DNA from: a bacterium SCSIO 12643
GTDB lineage: Bacteria > Bacteroidota > Bacteroidia > Flavobacteriales_G > Salibacteraceae
Assembly: GCA_024398135.1 (NCBI GenBank)
Contig: CP073750.1
Location: 1,736,001-1,800,000 of the forward strand
Direction of reading: 5' to 3'
Length of the DNA: 64,000 bases
Below are positions 53,762-61,695 of the stretch, one piece after another; positions within the stretch are counted from its first letter, which is position 1, and the number at the start of each line of letters is the position of its first letter. A model generated the notes under the pieces. It made no database searches. It saw only the letters and a program-made list of their open reading frames with translations, and had not been told where the DNA came from. Position numbers and translations under genes: made by a program.

Positions 53762-54907
53762 ATGTTCAAAATCTCGTTCAGATTTCAAAATCTATTGCAA
53801 GTGAATTTATTCCTTATTTCAATTTTAGCACTTTTTTTCTCTTGCAAAAAGGACAATCCTCAAGCGCCAAACTCTGCTGTTCAGTTGAAATATATGATGC
53901 CTGAAGAAAGCAGTCCGCATGAAGGCACCTGGTTGCAATGGCCACATCAATATCAATATGGGGTAAAATATAGAAATGATGTTGAGTCCTCTTGGATTGA
54001 CATGACCAAAGCACTCATTTCAAGTGAAAAAGTTCATATCATCGCCTATAACATTGAAGAAAAAAACAGGATTATAGATTTACTTCAAAACGAAAATATT
54101 TCTCTGGATCAAATAGACTTTAAAATCTATCCAACAGATGATGTATGGATCAGAGATAATGGTCCCATTTATGTCAAAGACCTAAATGGCAATTTGGTTA
54201 TTCAAGACTGGGGGTTCAATGGTTGGGGCAATAAAGCTGACTATGAAAAATGCGATTTAATTCCTCGTAAAATTGCACAAGATCAGGGTTTAGAATCTAT
54301 TGATTTAAACGCACAACTTATTAATGAAGGAGGGAGTTTTGAAATTGATGGGGACGGTACCTTAATGGCGTGTAAAAGCTCTATTCTAAACAAAAACCGT
54401 AATCCGAATATATCACAGGAACAAGTGGAGCAACTTTTTAAAATGTATTTGGGAATCACACATTTTATTTGGTTAGATGGACAAGCGGGTTTAGATATCA
54501 CCGATCAGCATATTGATGGATTTGCACGTTTTGTGACCCCCCAAACTATTGTTACCATGGATGATCCGGATTTAGAACATTATGATGTCAAGTCAACTGA
54601 TATTCAGAGATTATATTCTGCAAAGACGAAAGACGGTAAATCATACCACTACATTAAGATTCCATTGACAAAGAACAATGTGGTTACCACTCATGGAAAA
54701 AACTTAGGATACAAGGGCTCTTATATCAACTATTACATCGGAAACACCGTTGTTCTGGTACCCAATTATAACGACCCAAATGATGTAATTGCAAATGGGC
54801 TTCTTCAAGATTTATATCCTAATCGACAAGTTATTGGAATTGACGTCAGGAACCTATTTGAGTTTGGCGGAATGATCCATTGCGTCACACAACAACAACC
54901 GGAATAA
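53762..54907 (+). CDS. Agmatine deiminase/peptidylarginine deiminase-family lipoprotein
   Basis: From ATG 53762, 381 residues. A lipoprotein signal (ALFFSCKK) is followed by the catalytic fold: MMPEESSPHEGTWLQWPH, VWIRDNGPIYV, INEGGSFEIDGDGTLMA, DITDQHIDGFARFV, and the nucleophile Cys374 in GGMIHCVTQQQP. All signature residues of the AguA/bacterial PAD group (Asp, His, Cys) are visible. Agmatine deiminase makes carbamoylputrescine; being a lipoprotein, this one acts outside the cytoplasm and may instead deiminate arginine or peptides. Confidence 0.9.
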   Translation: MFKISFRFQNLLQVNLFLISILALFFSCKKDNPQAPNSAVQLKYMMPEESSPHEGTWLQWPHQYQYGVKYRNDVESSWIDMTKALISSEKVHIIAYNIEEKNRIIDLLQNENISLDQIDFKIYPTDDVWIRDNGPIYVKDLNGNLVIQDWGFNGWGNKADYEKCDLIPRKIAQDQGLESIDLNAQLINEGGSFEIDGDGTLMACKSSILNKNRNPNISQEQVEQLFKMYLGITHFIWLDGQAGLDITDQHIDGFARFVTPQTIVTMDDPDLEHYDVKSTDIQRLYSAKTKDGKSYHYIKIPLTKNNVVTTHGKNLGYKGSYINYYIGNTVVLVPNYNDPNDVIANGLLQDLYPNRQVIGIDVRNLFEFGGMIHCVTQQQPE

Positions 54908-54922
54908 TTTTCATTCAACTAC

Positions 54923-55864
54923 ATGATTGTATCCAAAAAAGATCCTCTTAATTTCTACCTGGCATTATTTTTTGTTTCTCTTTTTTTGGGGGGTATGGGA
55001 GTCTTTCTATTAAACTTATTTTTCTCCACTCCAAAACAAAACGATTTTCATATTTTCTTCCTCATCTTTGGCATTCTAGTCCTTCTGGTAATTATATATA
55101 CCATATGGGTATACATACGGAATACACCTAAAATAAATATCGCCAAAGACCGGATTCAATTTAATTCGGAAACGTACCTTTCAAAAGACATTGAAAATAT
55201 CATCTTAAATGATATTGTTCTATTTCCTTATATCATTTCACATCCAGTAAATGGTACTTCAATATATTTTAAAGATGGATCAGTAAAACAAATATTTACT
55301 GATATGTACTCCAATTCCTGGGAGATCAAATCTTTTCTGGAGCAAACAATTATTAAGAATCAAACCTACATTCCGATTGATTTATCATCTATTCCCACTT
55401 CATCTATTTCTCTGCAAGCAAAATCAGTTTTTAAAGGTTCACCCATTTTTAGCTTAAGAGGCATTTCATTGTGGTCCATACTTCTAATGATGACCTATTT
55501 GTTCTGGGTCAGAATAGATACTTTCGAAATTCATACTGTATTTTTTCTTAGCTTTTTTTGTCTCTTTTGGTTATTACTACACGCGTGGATGATGCACTAC
55601 TTTGTATTAACAAGTGAATACCTCATTATTCAAAACCATATTCTTTTTTGGAGAAACAAAACTTATCCTTTAAAACACATCAATGAAATTATTTATGAAT
55701 CGAAAGGTAAAAGGCCAAATGGTATGCGTATCATCACCATAGATTATAAAGAAGCTCTTTACCCGGCTGGTACATTAAAAGACAAAACATGGATGAAATT
55801 AAAATCACAACTCGAACAACATCAAATTAAAGTTAGAAACGAATGTATTTTCTTCACCGAATAA
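54923..55864 (+). CDS. Hypothetical membrane protein with PH-like domains
   Basis: A 313-residue protein with two hydrophobic pairs (residues ~10-66 and ~180-223). Between and after them are beta-rich stretches (INIAKDRIQFNSETYLSKDIENIILNDI and YFVLTSEYLIIQNHILFWRNKTYPLKHINEII) that look like bacterial PH-domain repeats: each pairs a strand-rich hit with a membrane anchor. No function known. It lies 15 bp after the deiminase gene, so co-transcription is likely. Confidence 0.6.
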   Translation: MIVSKKDPLNFYLALFFVSLFLGGMGVFLLNLFFSTPKQNDFHIFFLIFGILVLLVIIYTIWVYIRNTPKINIAKDRIQFNSETYLSKDIENIILNDIVLFPYIISHPVNGTSIYFKDGSVKQIFTDMYSNSWEIKSFLEQTIIKNQTYIPIDLSSIPTSSISLQAKSVFKGSPIFSLRGISLWSILLMMTYLFWVRIDTFEIHTVFFLSFFCLFWLLLHAWMMHYFVLTSEYLIIQNHILFWRNKTYPLKHINEIIYESKGKRPNGMRIITIDYKEALYPAGTLKDKTWMKLKSQLEQHQIKVRNECIFFTE

Positions 55865-55912
55865 TATAGTTGATTATCGCTTTTATCATTTATTTTGTCG
55901 AGGTCATTCAGA

Positions 55913-55987
55913 GAGTCATTAGCTCAGTTGGTTTAGAGCGCTGCCTTGACAGGGCAGAGGTCACTGGTTCGAATCCAGTATGACTCA
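55913..55987 (+). tRNA. tRNA-Val (GAC)
   Basis: A 75-nt cloverleaf: acceptor GAGTCAT with ATGACTC, D-arm GCTCAGTTGGTTTAGAGC, anticodon arm CTGCC-TTGACAG-GGCAG with anticodon GAC, T-arm ACTGG-TTCGAAT-CCAGT, discriminator A at 55987. CCA is not encoded. An in-frame ATG inside the tRNA belongs to no gene. Confidence 0.95.
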
Positions 55988-56068
55988 CAATATTCGAGTC
56001 CATCGCATTATTCCATTTTTAGATATTTATATACTATTGTTACCCAACAACTTTATAAGCCGAATCTA

Positions 56069-56533
56069 ATGATCATTAAATATTTAACATTCTCCATTTC
56101 CATTACATTTATATCCTGGGTTGTTGGGCTAATTCTGAATCTTATCTTCATGAAAACCCAACATTATCAAAAGTTCTCAAATCTAAATTTCATAGAAAAC
56201 AAGAGCTTGAACAAAAATATCGGACTTGGAATCATTAAATGGGTTGTGAAAAACACGCCTTTCAAATTTTTCAACCCCAAACTGAAACTAAAATCAAAAG
56301 TGGAAATGACAGATTTAAATACCCTAAGAAAAGAAATGACCAGCGCAGAGATAGGTCATCTGATCGCATTTGTTTTTGTAATGATTTTCGCTTTAAAAGA
56401 ACTCGTTCATTTGAATTTTGTATTCGCATTGATCATAATGATTGTAAACACATTAATGAATTTATACCCATCATTATTACAGCAAGAAAATAAGAGGCGC
56501 ATTGATAAATTAGCCAAATTGAAATATTCTTAA
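56069..56533 (+). CDS. CrtO-like acyltransferase-family membrane protein
   Basis: From ATG 56069, 154 residues. Two or three membrane segments flank LKSKVEMTDLNTLRKEMTSAEIGHLIAFVFVM, and the end reads NTLMNLYPSLLQQENKRRIDKLAK. This order (EMxxAExxH, then N-x-YPxxLQxxNxxRI) matches glycosyl-4,4'-diaponeurosporenoate acyltransferase-type proteins. The longer frame starts inside tRNA-Val and is rejected. Whether it acts on a carotenoid or another glycolipid is unknown; no carotenoid genes are nearby. Confidence 0.75.
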   Translation: MIIKYLTFSISITFISWVVGLILNLIFMKTQHYQKFSNLNFIENKSLNKNIGLGIIKWVVKNTPFKFFNPKLKLKSKVEMTDLNTLRKEMTSAEIGHLIAFVFVMIFALKELVHLNFVFALIIMIVNTLMNLYPSLLQQENKRRIDKLAKLKYS

Positions 56534-56567
56534 TCCAACAATTAAATGTTATCATATCCTATTTTAC

Positions 56568-57512
56568 ATGAAAAAGTTCAAACGTCTGACACTCGTAATA
56601 TCTTTTGTTCTAATTTCCATTCTGGGAATTAAAATTTATTTCGAGATAGAAAATGCCTTCTTTATGAAAACATTCAATACCAATACTTCTACTCAAATCC
56701 ATACCTCAGTTACACATAAAACTCTCTCACAAAATGGATATGACATTCACTATTTTGTATCTGGTGAACATCATAAAAACACCATCCTATTCTTACATCC
56801 AGCTTTCTCTGACCATCGCGCATTTGATTCTCAAATTGATCATTTTTCTTCTAAATATCGACTCATTACCGTGGACCTTATTGGACATGGTTTATCTAAG
56901 ACCGGGAAATCAAAAGACAAAATAGATGCTTCCTCCAATCACATCTTTCAAATTCTAGATCAGGAAGGAATTGAAAAAGTTCATGTTGTGGGTACTTCCA
57001 TGGGCTCTTTAGTCGCTCAACATTTTGCATTTCAACACCCTCAAAAAATACTTTCTCTTACCGCCCTTGGAGGATACAATATTCATCATGAAAACAAAGA
57101 GGTAGAAAAAGCGCAGAGATCATCTAATCTTGGCTTGATTCTTCGCGCGTTATTTTCCATGGAGTCTTTTCGAAAAAAGACTTCGGAAATCACCTGTTTT
57201 ACACCCGAAGGTAAATCCCTATTCTATAAAGCCTCCAGTCTATATGAACGAAAGTCTTTTATGGTAATGCAAGGATTCCAAAACATTATAAAAAACCGTG
57301 ATTCTATTCAGATTCCTTATCCGACTCTTATTTTAACCGGGGAACATGATATTCCTTTAGCTTTAAAAATGGCGCATCAATGGCACAATGATTTGGAAAA
57401 TAGTACTTCTATCATTATTGATAATGCAGGGCACTGTGCGCATATGGATCAACCCTCAGCATTTAATTTATTAGTAGATCAATTTATTTCAAAAACAGCA
57501 TCCGGAAAATAA
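56568..57512 (+). CDS. Alpha/beta-hydrolase
   Basis: A 314-residue hydrolase with an N-terminal membrane or signal segment (LVISFVLISILGIKIYFEI). The core reads NTILFLHPAFSDHRAFDSQIDHFSSKYRLITVDLIGHG, the nucleophile elbow GTSMGS with Ser144, Asp in LTGEHDIPL and His in NAGHCAHMDQP, a complete triad. It is 34 bp after the CrtO-like gene. Substrate unknown; probably acts in the periplasm or on the membrane. Confidence 0.88.
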   Translation: MKKFKRLTLVISFVLISILGIKIYFEIENAFFMKTFNTNTSTQIHTSVTHKTLSQNGYDIHYFVSGEHHKNTILFLHPAFSDHRAFDSQIDHFSSKYRLITVDLIGHGLSKTGKSKDKIDASSNHIFQILDQEGIEKVHVVGTSMGSLVAQHFAFQHPQKILSLTALGGYNIHHENKEVEKAQRSSNLGLILRALFSMESFRKKTSEITCFTPEGKSLFYKASSLYERKSFMVMQGFQNIIKNRDSIQIPYPTLILTGEHDIPLALKMAHQWHNDLENSTSIIIDNAGHCAHMDQPSAFNLLVDQFISKTASGK

Positions 57513-57822
57513 TTAACCATCCCTATTTACATTATTCTGTCCATCACCTTTTTGAAAAAAAAGCTATTCAATGATGAGTGTGATTTCGCACATTAAAACA
57601 CCCTATGTTTTAAACTTTCAAGTCATTATAGTAGATTCAATTCTAACCGTACGGATATTACGGACTTGATTTTGCGGTAAATACTTACACTTTTTTTGTG
57701 GAAAACCCTGAGGGATAAAACGATATCCATAACCTAACTTCGGATGGAATTTCCGGAAGTTTTATTATTCAATTATTAACCAGTTTTATTCTAAACAAAA
57801 GACTTAAATAAAAATATCCGAC
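57513..57822. other. 310-bp gap with terminator-like hairpin
   Basis: No ORF of note. A hairpin AACTTCGGA (57736-57744) / TCCGGAAGTT (57752-57761) with one bulged base is followed by TTTATTATT, 62 bp before the next gene: a terminator, or an attenuator in the leader of the next gene. GCGGTAAATACTTACA and the palindromic CCCTGAGGG lie upstream of it and may be regulatory sites. Confidence 0.4.
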
Positions 57823-59274
57823 ATGAAAAACAAAATCACCTTGTGTCTCATGCTTATCAGCATGGCCTTTGCCTCGTATGGGCAAGTTTTTAACATTACC
57901 ACCGGAGTGGGAACCATTGGAACTGACGATCCAAATTGGACAGTTCGCAACCCCGGAACAACATCCTTCATTCCAGCAACCATAACTACAGGAGCTATAC
58001 AATACGGCACGACTGTTTATCCAAACGCATACGCTCAAAACTCATGTGGTCGATGGATTTCGTCAAGCGTAAATGCTGCAAATAACATCATTAGCGCAGC
58101 TCCTGGCACTTATACATACAAACTATGTTTTGAAACAGGAAATTGCGTTTCTAATTCTGCAACTTTAGACATTAGTTGGATTGCTGCCGATAACTTATGG
58201 GCGGATTTTAGAGTGAATGGCTCTTCAATTCTAATGCCGGGTGGAATAACTCATACAAATCCGGGAAGTTTAAATTCTACCATAACTATTTCTCCAGGAG
58301 TTAACTGCATCGAGGTTGATGTATTTAATAATAATGGTAATAATTCCCCAACCGCGTTGCAGCTTTGTGGAAGCATTACTGTTACTGGGCCTAGTTCAGT
58401 TGCTCCTCCTTCTAACCTCGATTGTTGTGAAGCTATCAATGGAAATGTAGTATCATGGAGCAGTGTTCCTGGTGCAATAGGCTACGAAGTTGAAGTAATA
58501 TATGATGATCCTGACTGCTGTATTGAGGGAGATCTTCCAACAGCAAATTTGTTCACTACAACAAGTACAGCTTTGGTTATTCCTTCGACAACAAAATGTT
58601 TCTCCTGGAAAGTTAGAGCGGTTTTCCCTGATGAATGTAAATCTGCCTGGAGTGACAAAATGTGTGGATGTACACCTAGTGAGCTTAAATGTGTAGCTCC
58701 GGAGAGATTAGATTGTGAAATCCAAAAAAATGGTCGCAAACTATTCTGGAATACTGTTGCTGGTGCTTCTGGTTACGAAGTGATGATTACCTATAACGAT
58801 CCTGCATGTTGTAAATCCGGATTACCATCTTCTATTGGTATGTCCACATTATCTAATTCAGTCTTTATTAGTGATGCTTCTACTTGTTATTCCTGGAAAG
58901 TAAGAACTGTATGTGAAGATGGTACTTACTCTGCCTGGAGCGCAGCAACATGTTCTTGTAACGGTTTTAAAGAAGAAATCGAGGAAGAAACAAATGCTAA
59001 TTCTTCAAATCCAGATTTAGAAAAACTTCAGGTTACCGTGACGCCAAACCCGGCAAATGAGTATGTTGAGTTCATCGTAAAATCTGAAGATTTAGAACAA
59101 GAACAAGGAGATCTTACTCTTATTAACTTCAACACTAGTAAAACTTACACTTATAAAGTTAATTTGAATGGCTCAACAAGAATCCAATTAGATAACTTCC
59201 AAAGAGGTTTCTATTTATATTCTATTGTAGCTAGCGAAATAACTAAAACAGGTAAACTAGTTATCGAGAAATAA
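57823..59274 (+). CDS. Secreted Cys-rich FnIII-repeat protein with T9SS tail
   Basis: A 483-residue protein with a signal peptide (ending SYGQ). Residues ~25-195 form a first beta-sandwich (NCVSNSATLDISWIAADNLWADFRVNG). Two Cys-rich FnIII-like repeats follow: LDCCEAINGNVVSWSSVPGAIGYEVEVIYDDPDCC and LDCEIQKNGRKLFWNTVAGASGYEVMITYNDPACC, both ending in SWKVR...SAW. The tail VTVTPNPANEYVEFIV to LVIEK is a T9SS sorting signal. The conserved CC pairs suggest disulfides. Likely adhesion or surface binding; no enzyme domain is seen. Confidence 0.85.
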   Translation: MKNKITLCLMLISMAFASYGQVFNITTGVGTIGTDDPNWTVRNPGTTSFIPATITTGAIQYGTTVYPNAYAQNSCGRWISSSVNAANNIISAAPGTYTYKLCFETGNCVSNSATLDISWIAADNLWADFRVNGSSILMPGGITHTNPGSLNSTITISPGVNCIEVDVFNNNGNNSPTALQLCGSITVTGPSSVAPPSNLDCCEAINGNVVSWSSVPGAIGYEVEVIYDDPDCCIEGDLPTANLFTTTSTALVIPSTTKCFSWKVRAVFPDECKSAWSDKMCGCTPSELKCVAPERLDCEIQKNGRKLFWNTVAGASGYEVMITYNDPACCKSGLPSSIGMSTLSNSVFISDASTCYSWKVRTVCEDGTYSAWSAATCSCNGFKEEIEEETNANSSNPDLEKLQVTVTPNPANEYVEFIVKSEDLEQEQGDLTLINFNTSKTYTYKVNLNGSTRIQLDNFQRGFYLYSIVASEITKTGKLVIEK

Positions 59275-59298
59275 AGTTTCATTCACTCATATACCGAC

Positions 59299-59331
59299 AA
59301 AAGCAATGGCAGTAATGTCATTGCTTTTTTT
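59299..59331 (+). terminator. Intrinsic terminator after the Cys-rich gene
   Basis: AAAAGCAATG (59299-59308) and CATTGCTTTT (59319-59328) form the stem, with a further G-T pair and Ts after it. The ATG at 59306 is inside this hairpin, so it is not the start of the HAD gene. Confidence 0.85.
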
Positions 59332-59337
59332 GTATGC

Positions 59338-59345
59338 TATATTTG
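59338..59345 (+). promoter_or_regulatory. -7 box of the HAD phosphatase gene
   Basis: TATATTTG, matching TAnnTTTG, lies 20 bp before the GTG start at 59366 and directly after the terminator. Confidence 0.6.
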
Positions 59346-59365
59346 GCTTTTTAAACTCGATTATC

Positions 59366-59989
59366 GTGAAACTAAATCTGAATAATTATCAGGCCATCAT
59401 CTTTGATTTAGGAGGTGTTATACTTAATCTGGATTATCATAAAACCGTTGAATCATTTGCAAAACTTGGCGTTAATGATGTCCAAAATTTATTCTCTCAG
59501 AAAAAACAAGTAGACGTTTTTAATCAGTTTGAAACAGGGCAAATTTCACCTGAAGAATTTAGAGGCTTTGTAGAATCTTATTCGGGCTTAGATTTAAACT
59601 CTGGAGAAATTGATTCGGCCTGGAATGATATGCTTTTAGACTTACCTGTTGCTCGCTTCCAATTATTACAAAACATCGCGACACAAAAAAGGATATTCCT
59701 TTTGAGTAATACCAATGCCATTCATATGAATTGGTTTTCAAACTACACAAATCAACTACTGGGTAAGAACGCCTTTTTTGATGCTTTTGAAGTCGCGTAT
59801 CTTTCTCATGAGGTTAAAATGAGAAAACCCAATGTGGAGATTTTTGAATTTGTTATCTCCGAAAATAATCTAAACCCAGAAAAAACTTTATTCATAGATG
59901 ACTCCGAACAACATATTATTGGAGCAAAAAAAACCGGATTGCAGACCCATTGGCTACAACCCGGTGAAGATATTCTTCAACTGTTTTAA
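59366..59989 (+). CDS. HAD-family phosphatase (YihX-like)
   Basis: From GTG 59366, 207 residues: motif I IIFDLGGVIL with the nucleophile Asp, helical cap (QVDVFNQFETGQISPEEFRGFV), motif II LLSNTNAIHM, motif III lysine in VKMRKPNVEIF, and motif IV LFIDDSEQHIIGA. The FDLGGV form places it with YihX/2-haloacid-dehalogenase-like phosphatases of small phosphorylated compounds. The longer frame begins with an ATG inside the upstream terminator, before the promoter, so the GTG is preferred. It converges on the mce gene with one base between stops. Confidence 0.9.
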   Translation: MKLNLNNYQAIIFDLGGVILNLDYHKTVESFAKLGVNDVQNLFSQKKQVDVFNQFETGQISPEEFRGFVESYSGLDLNSGEIDSAWNDMLLDLPVARFQLLQNIATQKRIFLLSNTNAIHMNWFSNYTNQLLGKNAFFDAFEVAYLSHEVKMRKPNVEIFEFVISENNLNPEKTLFIDDSEQHIIGAKKTGLQTHWLQPGEDILQLF

Positions 59990-59990
59990 T

Positions 59991-60392
59991 CTAGTTTTTT
60001 TCCTGACATAATTCTACCAAAATTCCATTGGCAGATTTAGGATGTATAAATACTACCAGTTTATTATCTGCGCCTTCTTTTGGGTTTTCATTGATAAAAA
60101 CAAATCCTTCACTTTTTAAGCGTTCTATTTCAGCATATATATCTTCCACATCAAAAGCGATATGGTGAATTCCTTCACGATTTTTTTCCAAATATTTATG
60201 AATCGCGCTCGCCTCACTATTGGCTTGTAATAATTCTATTTTAGACGCTCCGATTTCAAAAAAAGAAGTCGTTACTGCTTCACTCTCTACAGTCTCCTGC
60301 TTATAGCTTTGCTTACCTAATAGCTTTGCAAAAACTTCATTTGCAGCATTAATATCTTTAACTGCTATTCCTAAATGTTCAATCTTTCTCAT
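59991..60392 (-). CDS. mce: Methylmalonyl-CoA epimerase
   Basis: A 133-residue vicinal-oxygen-chelate enzyme that interconverts (R)- and (S)-methylmalonyl-CoA in propionate metabolism. IEHLGIAVKDINAANEVFAKLLG has the metal-binding His, FEIGASKIELLQ the Glu side, GIHHIAFDVEDI the second His, and GILVELCQ the last Glu. Length is normal for the family. It overlaps the oxidoreductase gene upstream by 4 bp, so they form an operon. Confidence 0.93.
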   Translation of the reverse strand: MRKIEHLGIAVKDINAANEVFAKLLGKQSYKQETVESEAVTTSFFEIGASKIELLQANSEASAIHKYLEKNREGIHHIAFDVEDIYAEIERLKSEGFVFINENPKEGADNKLVVFIHPKSANGILVELCQEKN

Positions 60393-61465
60393 TTCTCAAC
60401 TTTTGTATTGTAAAATCGAATATATCTTTCAATGTTAAATGTTTTTGGCCATTCCTTGTCTTTTAACCCTTTGATAAATACATCTGCTAACCACGGAATC
60501 ATGATAACTCCTTTTGATCCCAGACCATTTAACACAAACATATTTTTCATTTCAGGGTGTGCTCCAATAAATGGACGTCTATCTCTCGTAGCTGGTCTTA
60601 ATCCCGCATGATGCGAGATTATCTGGTAATCCACATTCAGAATTTTGTCTAATTTATCCGTAAGTTCTTTTTTACCTTCTTCGGTAATATTTTCATCCAC
60701 ATGTTTCCAATCATGTGTCGCACCAATTTTAAACTTACCTTCTCCCAGAGGCAAAACAAAAACACCTCTGTTTAACAATCGGTCTATTTCCAGTTCAGGG
60801 GCATAAATCTCGATCACTTCACCCTTGAATTGCTGCATGGGCAACCAGTTAAACCACGGATTACGTACTACTCCCACACCTTCGCAAAAAATAATATTTT
60901 GTGCGAATATCTCACCATATTGATACCCGCCTTCAACCTGTTTTAAATCATCATGACAAAACTTTTCTTCATGAATTAAACCGTTATTTCTTAACTCTGC
61001 TTTCCAGGCATCCAAAAACTGCCCAACTTTCACTAATCCCGACTGTAAAACCTGTCCTGCCCCGAATGGATTTAATATTTTATTACCAAAATTCTCAGTC
61101 ACAATTTCCTGAGACATAAAAGGTTTATTTGTAGATATTTCAGACTGAATTTGCCAATTGTTTAATTCTTCAAAATCCGTAATTAACTTCAAAAATGAAG
61201 TCGGATAAAAGAATTTTTGACCCAATTCTTTTTCCACTTTGACGTAGTATTCGAAAACTTCCGGAATTAAAAAATCTGCAAACTCTGCCATTTTCAGCTT
61301 TCTATAAGTCACAGGATTAAATACGCCTGCGGCAATTCTGGAAGCCGAATTTGATACAAAGTTTTCTATCACATTTATTTTAAACCCTTTACTAAATAGT
61401 TTTTGGCTTAAAACTGTTCCTGCCAAACCTTGTCCTACGATCAAAAAATCTACAGATGTTTTCAT
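60389..61465 (-). CDS. FAD-dependent oxidoreductase (DAO family)
   Basis: From ATG 61465, 358 residues. FLIVGQGLAGTVLSQKL is the FAD-binding GxGxxG, and the C-terminal GLRPATRDRRPFIGAHPEMKNMFVLNGLGSKGV is the DAO-family ending. A TTG five codons upstream is the only alternative start. The enzyme oxidises an amine or amino acid in glycine/D-amino acid oxidase-like manner; the substrate is unknown. It is the first gene of the two-gene operon with mce; a -7 box TACTTTTG lies at 61523-61530 on the minus strand. Confidence 0.85.
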   Translation of the reverse strand: MKTSVDFLIVGQGLAGTVLSQKLFSKGFKINVIENFVSNSASRIAAGVFNPVTYRKLKMAEFADFLIPEVFEYYVKVEKELGQKFFYPTSFLKLITDFEELNNWQIQSEISTNKPFMSQEIVTENFGNKILNPFGAGQVLQSGLVKVGQFLDAWKAELRNNGLIHEEKFCHDDLKQVEGGYQYGEIFAQNIIFCEGVGVVRNPWFNWLPMQQFKGEVIEIYAPELEIDRLLNRGVFVLPLGEGKFKIGATHDWKHVDENITEEGKKELTDKLDKILNVDYQIISHHAGLRPATRDRRPFIGAHPEMKNMFVLNGLGSKGVIMIPWLADVFIKGLKDKEWPKTFNIERYIRFYNTKVEK

Positions 61466-61695
61466 TTTTTCGGTACTCAAACAAGTTTTTAAAAAAGGAT
61501 ATTTCTACCCCTAAAATAGAGTCAAAAGTACAATACCATTTTAGTTTTTATCATGAAAAGAATCATATATCTGATCTAAAAAAATCATATGCTAAACCCT
61601 TAGTTTAATGGTATTTTGGAAATATAAAATTTCGCTTGGCAACTTTTCACAAAATAAATTCGTCCCAATGAGGTAAACCGTAAAATAAAATTCTC
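61466..61695. other. 230-bp divergent intergenic region
   Basis: Contains the -7 box of the DAO gene (minus strand, TACTTTTG at 61523-61530). On the plus strand the sequence TATAAAATTTCGC (61623-61635) resembles the TTTAGATTTCGC ending of the 96-bp repeats and may hold the promoter of the adhesin gene. No palindromic operator is obvious. Confidence 0.4.

Noticed and set aside
55946-56068. Upstream extension of the CrtO-like gene
   Set aside because: The added codons lie within tRNA-Val and its flank; ATG 56069 gives the family's N-terminus.
59306-59365. Earlier ATG for the HAD phosphatase
   Set aside because: It lies inside the upstream terminator hairpin and before the promoter's -7 box.
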